From contig OZ251224.1 in the NCBI GenBank assembly GCA_965240325.2, forward strand, positions 2,232,001-2,296,000: a stretch of 64,000 nucleotides of DNA, given 5' to 3'. Shown here one piece after another: positions 57,108-64,000 of this stretch. Both the position numbers and the translations under genes were made by a program. Position 1 is the stretch's first letter; each line of letters begins with the position of its first letter. The stretch is from Rebecca billardiae RCC1528. Taxonomy: Eukaryota > Haptophyta. Below the pieces are notes generated by a model that saw nothing but the letters and a program-made list of their open reading frames with translations, ran no database searches and was not told where the DNA came from.

Positions 57108-58505
57108 CTATCTCAGCTCGTCGTGGCCCAGCCCGCTGCGCTTGTCCGCGTGCTGCGCGGCGCACTGGCCGCACGAGCGCGGGCAGTTGGGGCGCATCCA
57201 GCCGGGGTTCGCCTCGCAGTGCCCCTCGGCCGCCCATGAGCCACATGCCTCCTCGCGGTCCACGCAGCCGTCATCGTCGGGGCAGCGGCCACACGAGCGC
57301 GGGCAGTTTGCGTCCATGTACGGCCCGTTGCGCCGACACTCTCCCATCCGGGTCCAGTGCATGCACGTGCCGTGCCTGTCGACGCAGCGCGTGCGCACGT
57401 GCAGCTCGGTCGTGCCCCAATCGCGCAGCGTGCGCTTCGCCAGCAGCGCGTTCTCCGCGAGCGTGTGCCCCTCCGTCTTCAGGTCCCACGCAAAGAACGT
57501 GTGCGACAGGTAGCTCTCCTGCTGCATCTCCTCGCCCGGCTTGAGCACGGCGAGCTTGTGCGCGGAGGTGCCGGTCGCCCACCACAGCTGCACGTCCGAG
57601 TGGTGGTGGTTGACGATGAGCACCTTGGTGCGCAGCCGCGCCCACACCCAGTCCGAGAACTGCCGCCACGCGCGGTGCGTCGCGGGCAGCACCTCGTGCT
57701 CCTCCAGCCGCTTCCCCTTCGCCACGTAGATGATCTGCGGGCAGCGGTCGGCGGACGGGATGTAGCCAAACGCGGCGGCGAGCGGGCTGCCCGCGTGCAG
57801 CTCGGCGATGTAGGTCTGCAGCAGGTCCTCCCACCAGAGCCCCGAGCCCATCGCCGCGTTCGACCACCCGGCGAACGGGTACGGGAACTGCAGCGTGTAC
57901 TTGAGCAGCCGCTTGCACTCGGACGAGCCGCTCGAGAGCGCGAGCAGCAGCGCGCGCTCCGCGATGCCGTTCTCGTCGAACGCGGTCGCGCGCAGGTGCT
58001 CGAGGGAGGACAGCTTGATCGGGCGCTCCTGCGCGCGCCGGACCTCCGGCGGCAGGTACGGCTCGTACGTCCGGTGCGAGCCCGACGACCAGCTCGAGCG
58101 GTACGTCCACTGGTAGCCGCCGCCATGGCCGCCAAACCCGCCGCCGCCGCCGCCAAACCCGCCGCCGGTCCACCAGCTCCAATCGTCGCCCCGGCCGCCA
58201 CCGCCGCCACGACCGCGCGCACCGGTGCCGCCACCCGCGTCGTACTGCCGCCTCGCCACGGGGTCGGACAGCGTCTCGTACGCCTCGGCGATCTGCCTGA
58301 ACTGGTCGGTCGCCTTGGCCTCCTCGCCGGGCGCCGCCTTGTCCGGGTGAGCGACGAGGGCCTTGGCCCTGTACGCGCGCTTGATCTCCTTGAGCGAGGC
58401 GCCCTTCTTCAGCCCGAGCACCTTGTAGTAGTCCACCGCGCACACCGAGGCGCAGAGGACCAGAACGACGAGCGCGCACGCGCGCCGGCCGCGGTTGACC
58501 AGCAT
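57108..58505 (-). CDS. ER DnaJ protein with VHL-beta-like and two ShKT domains
   Basis: 465 residues, no intron. Residues 1-23 are a signal peptide (RACALVVLVLCASVCA). A J domain follows at once (about 25-90; DYYKVLGLKKGASLKEIKRA, with HPD at 53-55), then a Gly-rich linker. The central part (about 165-300) could be a degenerate thioredoxin-like fold (PYPFAGWSNAAM, PQIIYVAKGK). Next VLIVNHHHSDVQLWW, LKPGEEMQQESYLSHTFFAW resembles the beta domain of pVHL (VxLxW, PG, SYxxH). Two six-cysteine ShKT modules end it (CVDRHGTCMHW...NCPRSCGRC; CVDREEACGSW...NCPRSCGQC). The last residues are GHDELR, one residue past a perfect HDEL. It is probably a luminal co-chaperone for BiP working on oxidised substrates; the role of the VHL-like part is unknown. 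Head to head with PIF1. Confidence 0.8.
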   Translation of the reverse strand: MLVNRGRRACALVVLVLCASVCAVDYYKVLGLKKGASLKEIKRAYRAKALVAHPDKAAPGEEAKATDQFRQIAEAYETLSDPVARRQYDAGGGTGARGRGGGGGRGDDWSWWTGGGFGGGGGGFGGHGGGYQWTYRSSWSSGSHRTYEPYLPPEVRRAQERPIKLSSLEHLRATAFDENGIAERALLLALSSGSSECKRLLKYTLQFPYPFAGWSNAAMGSGLWWEDLLQTYIAELHAGSPLAAAFGYIPSADRCPQIIYVAKGKRLEEHEVLPATHRAWRQFSDWVWARLRTKVLIVNHHHSDVQLWWATGTSAHKLAVLKPGEEMQQESYLSHTFFAWDLKTEGHTLAENALLAKRTLRDWGTTELHVRTRCVDRHGTCMHWTRMGECRRNGPYMDANCPRSCGRCPDDDGCVDREEACGSWAAEGHCEANPGWMRPNCPRSCGQCAAQHADKRSGLGHDELR

Positions 58506-58649
58506 GGCTGCGGTCGCGATCGCGCGGAGACCACTTCTCCATCCGGACTTTTCATGCAACAGGAAAAGCTGCTCCCGGATTAGAGGCCATGCACAATCGG
58601 GCCGCAAATTCGTGTCGAAACGCCCGGCCGGGCTGTGCGTGGGCGTGAG
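58506..58649. promoter_or_regulatory. Shared divergent promoter, DnaJ-ShKT / PIF1
   Basis: 144 bp between start codons, with an AT-rich centre (ACTTTTCATGCAACAGGAAA near 58550). Confidence 0.5.
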
Positions 58650-60440
58650 ATGGCTGCTGTGGCGACGGACGGCGCGGTGCGCGCCAACGTGGTGCTGCAG
58701 CACGTGTCCGCGCAGACGGGCGGCGTGACACGGACCAAGTCGTTCAAGATGGTCGAGCTGACCGTGGCCGTCGACGACGCGCGCGTCAAGTCGCTCGTCG
58801 CCTGCACGCGGCCCAAGCAGACGGTGCTCGCCGAGGGCCGCGCGCTCGCGGGCGCGAGCATCAAGGCCAAGTTCGCGCGCGAGGGCAAGGTGACCATCGC
58901 GCTCCCGGCGGTGAACATGTTCATCTTCGTGAGCAATGCCAACCCTGCGCGGCTCCCCGACTGGATCGACGAGCTCGCCCGATTCCTCGGCGTCGCACCG
59001 CCCGCGCACGCCTCGCGCGACGAGCGGGGTGCATGCGCCGCGCTGGGCGCCACCCAGCAGCCCAACAGCCTGGCTGGGCGGCGCGCGCGCGACGACCCGC
59101 GCGCCTCGTGCGGCCAGATCGAGCCGAGCACCAAGCGCGCAAGGACGACCGACGACGCCGGGCCCGACGCGCCCGCGCTCAACGCCGAGCAGGTGGCGAT
59201 CGTGCAGCTCGTCCGTGACGGCCATTCTCTCTTCTTCACCGGCGCGGCCGGCACAGGCAAGTCGCGCGTGCTCGGCGCCGTGATCGGCGAGATGCCGGCG
59301 GAGAGCACGGCCGTGACTGCGATGACCACCTCGGCGGCCGCGCTCATCGGCGGCACGACGCTGCACGCCTTCGCTGGCATCGGCTCAGACGATCGCCCGC
59401 TGAGCGAGCTGATTGCGAGCGCGGGCTCGCGCGCGCGCGACACGTGGCGCCGCACCAAGCTGCTCATCATCGACGAGGTGTCGATGCTCTCGGCCGAGCT
59501 CTTCGACAAGCTGGATGCCGTCGCGCGCGTGATGCGCGGCTCGGACGCCCCGTTCGGCGGGCTGCAGCTGCTGCTGTGCGGCGACTTCTTCCAGCTGCCG
59601 CCGGTGCTCAAGCGCGGCGCGGCCGGCGCGCTCTTTGCCTTCCAGGCGCGCGCGTGGCAGGGCTGCGGGCTCAAGGCCGTGCAGCTGACGACCGTGCACC
59701 GGCAGGCGGACGCCGAGCTCGTGCGCCTGCTGCACGACGTGCGCGTCGGCTCCCTCTCCGCTCGCTCGCTGGCGCTCCTCCAGCGCTGCGAGCGCACCGA
59801 CCTCGAGGCCACGTGCCCGCCCGGCGTCGTGCCGACGCGCCTGTTCACGCACCGCGCCGACTGCGATGCGGTGAACGCCCACGAGCTGGGCGCGCTCGCG
59901 GGCGCGACGCACCGCTTCGCCGCGCGCGACAGTGGCACGGGCGCGCGCGGGCGGACCCCCTCGCAGCTGCTCAGCGCCGCGGCGATCGCACCGGAGCAGC
60001 TCGAGCTCAAGGTCGGCGCGCAGGTGCTGCTGCTCCGGACTGTGAGCGCGCCGGACGGGCTGGTGAAGGGGACGCGCGGCCGCGTGGCGCGCTTCGCGCC
60101 CGGGAGCGGGCTGCCCGTTGTGGCGTTCGCCAACGGCGTCGAGCACACCATCGAGCGCCAGCCGTTCCTGCACGTGGTCGAGCGCCGCGTCGCGGCCTGC
60201 CGCTCGCAGCTGCCCCTCGCCCTCGGCTGGGCGATCTCGGTGCACAAGTCGCAGGGCATGACACTCGACTGCGTCGAGGTGTCGCTCGGCCGCGCCTTTG
60301 AGTTTGGCCAGACGTACGTCGCACTCTCACGCTGCCGCGCCCTCGGCGGCCTGCGCGTGCGAGACTTTGACGCGACGGCCGTGCGCGCGCACCCGGACGT
60401 GCTCGACTTCTACGAGGCCATGTTCGGCACGGCGCGATGA
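58650..60440 (+). CDS. PIF1: PIF1-family 5'-3' DNA helicase
   Basis: 596 residues from ATG 58650; the frame is open to 58635 only with a GTG. Residues about 10-115 resemble the N-terminal domain of animal PIF1 (AVDDARVKSL, AKFAREGKVTIALPAVNMFI). The helicase core starts near 180: LNAEQVAIVQLV, Walker A FTGAAGTGKS, motif Ia TAMTTSAAALIGGTTLHAF, Walker B LLIIDEVSML, motif III GGLQLLLCGDFFQLPPV, motif IV TTVHRQAD, then LKVGAQVLLL and motifs V/VI WAISVHKSQGMTLD and TYVALSRCRALGGLRV. PIF1 unwinds G-quadruplexes and DNA-RNA hybrids and limits telomerase, in nucleus and mitochondria. That fits a very GC-rich genome. No intron. Confidence 0.93.
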   Translation: MAAVATDGAVRANVVLQHVSAQTGGVTRTKSFKMVELTVAVDDARVKSLVACTRPKQTVLAEGRALAGASIKAKFAREGKVTIALPAVNMFIFVSNANPARLPDWIDELARFLGVAPPAHASRDERGACAALGATQQPNSLAGRRARDDPRASCGQIEPSTKRARTTDDAGPDAPALNAEQVAIVQLVRDGHSLFFTGAAGTGKSRVLGAVIGEMPAESTAVTAMTTSAAALIGGTTLHAFAGIGSDDRPLSELIASAGSRARDTWRRTKLLIIDEVSMLSAELFDKLDAVARVMRGSDAPFGGLQLLLCGDFFQLPPVLKRGAAGALFAFQARAWQGCGLKAVQLTTVHRQADAELVRLLHDVRVGSLSARSLALLQRCERTDLEATCPPGVVPTRLFTHRADCDAVNAHELGALAGATHRFAARDSGTGARGRTPSQLLSAAAIAPEQLELKVGAQVLLLRTVSAPDGLVKGTRGRVARFAPGSGLPVVAFANGVEHTIERQPFLHVVERRVAACRSQLPLALGWAISVHKSQGMTLDCVEVSLGRAFEFGQTYVALSRCRALGGLRVRDFDATAVRAHPDVLDFYEAMFGTAR

Positions 60441-60917
60441 GCCATCGCGAGCGCACCGCCGAGGCGCCGCGTCGACCGGTGAGCAGTAGCGCGGTGAGAG
60501 TTCCTCCGCCATCAATCCGTGGTCGCTGTGGCGTCGCAAAGCTCAATCACGACTCGCGAGACCGTCGGTGATTCATCAGCCGCACCGAGCGCTCGACGAG
60601 ATTCGCGCCACCATCAGCATCATTCAGTAGACCACGATGGTGATCATATGCTGGTGTCGTGAGTCGGCTGACGATGGCAGGCTGCCGCAGGCGGCCCGAG
60701 CTTTCGGCGCGTTCACGGTGCCACTCGCGTGCACTGGTCGGCACTGGCGACGCTGATGATCAACAGCAATTGTACGTTCAGTATGGGGGAGTAAAGTGAT
60801 GATGTAAACATCACCAGTTTGATCCACTATGGTACTTGATGAATACAGTTTACTCCAAGATCAAACTTGGTCACCGCCACGAAGAGGCTGCGTGAAAGCT
60901 GACCAGGCTGAGGCAGG
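60441..60917. promoter_or_regulatory. Spacer and promoter region upstream of the acylated membrane-protein gene
   Basis: AT-richer from about 60600 on; no gene recognised. Confidence 0.4.
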
Positions 60918-62033
60918 ATGGGTGCGTGCGGCTCAAGCCAGCAGCAGAGTGCTCGTACCCCAGCCACGGCTGGTCGCGACGACGATGGTGTTCAGCTCGT
61001 ACAGCAGGACGGCAAAGGCGTTGCGCTTGGCGTCGTGGGCACGGCCGACGCAGGCACTGCCCTCGTGGTCTCCCCACTCCCCTCGGTGCGTGGCGGCGTC
61101 TCACTCACCCACGCCGCGTGTGCGTGCTGCGCGAGGCCGAACCAGGCGCACGCTCATCTCGTGCCTCCGGGCACATGCTCACTCCTGCGCGCCTACACGC
61201 ACATCCTGCGCATCCGGGAACTCCTCGCTCCTGCCCCCGCCCAGATGATATATTTTGATCTCGTATTCTTTGCCAACTATGGCCTCGGGTGGATCCTCTC
61301 TGCGATATTCCAGTGGGACTTCATCGGAGACAACAATGTCGCGCGCATCTACGGCGTGCTCAACATCTGCGTTGGCGTGGACTCCTTCCCCGCCCGCCCC
61401 GTTGCCGCCATCCTCTTCATCATCGCCATGACCTTCATGGGCGACGGGCTCTTCATTGGCAGCCTGCGCGCGCAGTTTGCAGACGAGGGCGCTCCGCACA
61501 AGCTGAGCCGCTGGGTCATGAACATCGGCTACGTGGGCTGCTGCTCGTTCATGCTCACCTACGCCGTGCCCCCGGACAACCTCAAGCTCGTCAAGATCCA
61601 CGTCATGGGCTTCTTGCTGGGGCTTCTGGGCTACGCTCTCATCAAGGCGTCGGGGGCCATCGAGTGGAGGGGCCTGCACCCCACGCAGTCGCTCAAGCTG
61701 TCCGCAGCGACCGCCTACTTTTGGTCTCGCGTGGCCTCGTCCGCCTTCCTCTTCCTCTCCTTCGTCATCCTCCTCGCCACCACGGTGCAGGCACTCTCCG
61801 ACCCCGCCGTGGAAGACAACGTGGCCACCATCGACTCGTCTCGCATTCCTGCCCTCGTCGTGGGTCCGCCGATCCGAATCACGCCCACCTTCGACTGGTT
61901 GGGCACCCTGCTTGTGCTCTTCGCGCTCGTGGACCCCTTCATCGCGCTGACACTCGGGAACAAGCCCCAGGCGGATCCTGAGCTGTCCGATGTCCTCGTG
62001 AGCGTCAGCTCCGGCGCGCGCGTCATTGTGTAG
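60918..62033 (+). CDS. Dual-acylated multispan membrane protein (2 exons)
   Basis: Exons 60918-61085 and 61245-62033; 318 residues. The 159-bp intron has donor GTGCGTGGC and acceptor CCCGCCCAG and is in phase 0. Without splicing, a Cys/His/Pro-rich stretch unlike the rest would be translated. MGACGSSQQQ is a textbook start for N-myristoylation at Gly2 with palmitoylation at Cys4. Exon 2 encodes about six hydrophobic segments (FFANYGLGWILSAIF, PVAAILFIIAMTFMG, MNIGYVGCCSFMLTYAV, VMGFLLGLLGYALI, SSAFLFLSFVILLAT, WLGTLLVLFALVDPFIAL). I do not recognise the family and see no channel or transporter signature. Confidence 0.75.
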   Translation: MGACGSSQQQSARTPATAGRDDDGVQLVQQDGKGVALGVVGTADAGTALVVSPLPSVRGGVSLTHAACACCARPNQAHAHLVPPGTCSLLRAYTHILRIRELLAPAPAQMIYFDLVFFANYGLGWILSAIFQWDFIGDNNVARIYGVLNICVGVDSFPARPVAAILFIIAMTFMGDGLFIGSLRAQFADEGAPHKLSRWVMNIGYVGCCSFMLTYAVPPDNLKLVKIHVMGFLLGLLGYALIKASGAIEWRGLHPTQSLKLSAATAYFWSRVASSAFLFLSFVILLATTVQALSDPAVEDNVATIDSSRIPALVVGPPIRITPTFDWLGTLLVLFALVDPFIALTLGNKPQADPELSDVLVSVSSGARVIV

Positions 62034-62396
62034 GTTGCGGTTCACATCGCATACTTGACAACAACTTTGAGCGGCGTGCTGGCGTGCGCCGTGGGCTGCG
62101 CATGCCGGCGCACATCAGCTACTCGATGCGTGACTGCGCCCTCGTCATGCGTGACTGCGCCCTCGTCCAGAACGCCATCGTCGCCCGCCACTGTGCTGCC
62201 GCTGCTGACGTCCTCTCGGCAGACTCGGTCAGCAGTGAGACAGCACGGCCTAGTCGTATAGTACTGACTACTGCGCGCACGGCACGCGGCCTGCACGACA
62301 TAGGCCATATGAGTGTCAGACTGGGCACCAGTCCTCGGTGAAACCGTTCCACAGGAGTCGCGGGTAAGTTTCCGCGCATCTACCCGTACGTATACT
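62034..62396. other. Spacer with a short direct repeat
   Basis: GCGTGACTGCGCCCTCGTC occurs twice in tandem near 62129-62167. No gene recognised. Confidence 0.5.
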
Positions 62397-62527
62397 GGCC
62401 CGCGGTGCAGGGCGGAGCGCGTAGCGTGGAGCCCCGCCGGGGGCCCTCACTACGTTGTCAAAAAGATCTTTTGATCAAAGAAAAGGGGACGGGGGACGAT
62501 TTTGAGGGCTGTTGGAGGGTGAGTTTT
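62397..62527 (+). repeat. Dispersed repeat, copy 2
   Basis: Copy of 8889-9020 at the other end of the window in the same orientation, with scattered differences; it shares the AAAAGATC palindrome and flanking blocks. A related CTCTAACTACGTTG phrase also occurs near 63925. Confidence 0.65.
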
Positions 62528-62712
62528 CGCTTTTTCGAGGGGTACATTGGCCCATTGCTTTGCATTAGCAAGACTCGATTGACGAAATAGCCGCGCCCGC
62601 TCCAATTCCGTATCTACGGACGGACGTGAGCCTGTGGACGTGCATTTGTCAGTATATCTGGGTGAACGAATCTGCGATTTGTTGTAAATCTTCATACGAC
62701 CATAATGTTGCC

Positions 62713-62955
62713 AAATAGGACGATGACCCAAGCGCGTGCGATGGAGGTCCTGGGCTCCTGGCAAAAAGTCTCGTCAAGTACTCAACTTTACTAACGACGA
62801 ACCTTTGCGCGCTGCCAAATTACTCAACTTTACTAACGACGAACCTTTGCGCGCTGCCAAATGGGACGAGACCCAAGCGTAGTGATGCATGGAGGTCCTA
62901 CCAAAAATCCGTCAAGTACTCAACTTTACTGACGACGAACCTTTGCGCTCCCGGC
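62713..62955. repeat. Nested tandem repeat
   Basis: TACTCAACTTTACTAACGAC plus ACGAACCTTTGCGCGCTGCC-type units of about 42 bp occur at about 62778-62819, 62820-62862 and 62917-62955. The larger block beginning GGACGA..ACCCAAGCG (62718 and 62864) is itself duplicated with a ~146-bp period. It has no coding potential. Confidence 0.85.
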
Positions 62956-63039
62956 GAGTATGATGCGTCGCATCCGATTACCGATTGGCCGAGTCTGAAC
63001 TATGACGAACGGCACCCGGTATTGGATGGCGGCCCGAGG

Positions 63040-63640
63040 GCCGAGGCCGAACGCAGCAGGTTTTTTACCCGGGCGCGGGCCCTGCCCGCGCGGGCGCGTT
63101 CGTCCTCGAGGAGGAGCGCGCAAGGGCGAGCCGAGTCCGGAGCACTACGCGTAAGCTCGTTCGTTGCTAGAGGAGGAGCGCGCCGCGAGCACGCAACGGA
63201 TGCGCCCGGAGCTAGCGCGGCTGAAGGGCGAGCTCGAGCACGCGAGCTCGCTCCTCGTGACGTCGAGCGCGAGCTCCTCCTTAGCAACTCGGTCGACGGC
63301 GGCGTGGAGGTGCAGCAGCGTGAGGACAAGCAGGAGCAGTGACAGTCGTGGAACGCGCGCCGGTTCCCGTTCGGTCGCGCAGCCGGGCGCCCAGCTGACT
63401 CGGGCCGTGCATCGGAGCACGTGCGCGCGCAGGCGCTGGGCGCCGAGCTGGCCCGGAAGCGCGGCGCCGAGCTCGACGCGCTGCGCCGTGCGCGACGCGG
63501 CGACGGACGCGCTGGCTGGGCGCGCGCGGCGCCCTCGTCGCGACGCCCCGTGCAGCAGCTCGAGCAGCCAGCTGTGGAGTAGACGGCCGTCGACTCGAGG
63601 GCGCCACCGCGCCGGGTGAGTGAGCACGCACGGGCTCAGC
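63040..63640 (+). pseudogene. Possible decayed or partial coiled-coil gene
   Basis: Short plus-strand stretches in different frames look like coiled coil: LEEERARASRV near 63100, LLEEERAASTQRMRPELARL near 63160 and EHVRAQALGAELARKRGAEL near 63420. They are broken by frame changes and stops, and I could not connect them by convincing introns. It may be a gene fragment, or exons of a gene continuing past the window. Confidence 0.25.
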
Positions 63641-64000
63641 CTCGGTCGGCTGGCTGGCCGCCGCTGCTTCGAGGCCGACGCGGCGGAGGAGGCGGCGGGC
63701 GAGCACGCTGCACGGTGGCGCGGTGGAGCAGGCGCGCACGCGCGGCGGCAGGCGCGACCCGCCGCTCGCCTCGTTCCACCCCGAGCTCCGCGCTCGGTCT
63801 CGCCTCTCGGTGCGCGGCTGCGCAGCGCCGTGAGTGAGCGCACGGGCCCGGGGGGCGGGGCCGCAGCAGTGGCGCGCGCTCTCGCTCTGCCGGCACGAGG
63901 CGCAACGGAGGGTGCACCGCGGGCCTCTAACTACGTTGGTTCTACGGAAGGACCGCGGAACGCGGTCATATATACTGTATAATCAGTGATGACGCCATAT
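63641..64000. other. End of window, no recognised gene
   Basis: GC-rich with overlapping frames on both strands, then an AT-rich end with (TA)n near 63970. Confidence 0.4.

Noticed and set aside
58635-58649. PIF1 start at 58635
   Set aside because: That codon is GTG; the ATG at 58650 is the normal eukaryotic choice.

Overview
This is eukaryotic nuclear DNA. Genes are single or few-exon, very GC-rich and rich in Ala, Gly, Arg and Ser low-complexity stretches. They are separated by AT-richer spacers carrying microsatellites, foldback repeats and small mobile-element remnants. I infer short GT-AG introns (about 100 to 240 bp), most with a GTGCG- or GTGTG-type donor. A transporter with a signal peptide followed by an AFAP-containing, transit-like segment would suit an alga with a secondary plastid. 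A haptophyte, possibly Pavlova/Diacronema-like, is my best guess, but it is an inference from base composition, introns and gene content only. Most of the longest overlapping frames lie antisense to real genes and are by-products of the base composition.

Layout. 1-14,000 is repeat-rich. It holds a truncated and a complete copy of a secreted cysteine-rich, sulfotransferase-like gene, and a third diverged paralogue on the other strand. It also holds long CA/TA/CATA microsatellites, a 655-bp element with 46-bp terminal inverted repeats inside TA tracts, and a ~550-bp-arm inverted repeat. 14,000-23,560 carries, on the minus strand, an amino-acid permease, an NT-C2/DIL-domain protein (2 exons) and a SAM-domain protein (3 exons assembled here). 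23,560-29,010 is a divergent pair: type III phosphatidylinositol 4-kinase and a GLUT-like sugar transporter. 29,346-36,678 is a giant protein with eight IQ motifs. 37,258-43,145 holds a sirtuin and a tryptophanase/tyrosine phenol-lyase head to head, then an amidohydrolase and a Sel1-MYND protein head to head. 43,849-51,196 holds NPRL2 (GATOR1) and VPS15 (class III PI3K regulatory kinase) head to head, 118 bp apart. 52,107-62,033 holds a second long IQ protein, an ER DnaJ/ShKT protein head to head with a PIF1 helicase, and a dual-acylated multispan membrane protein. 62,034-64,000 is repeats with possible coiled-coil fragments.

Together: three genes concern phosphoinositide and nutrient/TORC1 signalling (PI4K, VPS15, NPRL2). 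The five head-to-head pairs suggest shared promoters. No rRNA, complete tRNA, CRISPR or prokaryotic operon was seen. Exon joins are my reading of frame, splice dinucleotides and domain continuity, not transcript evidence.
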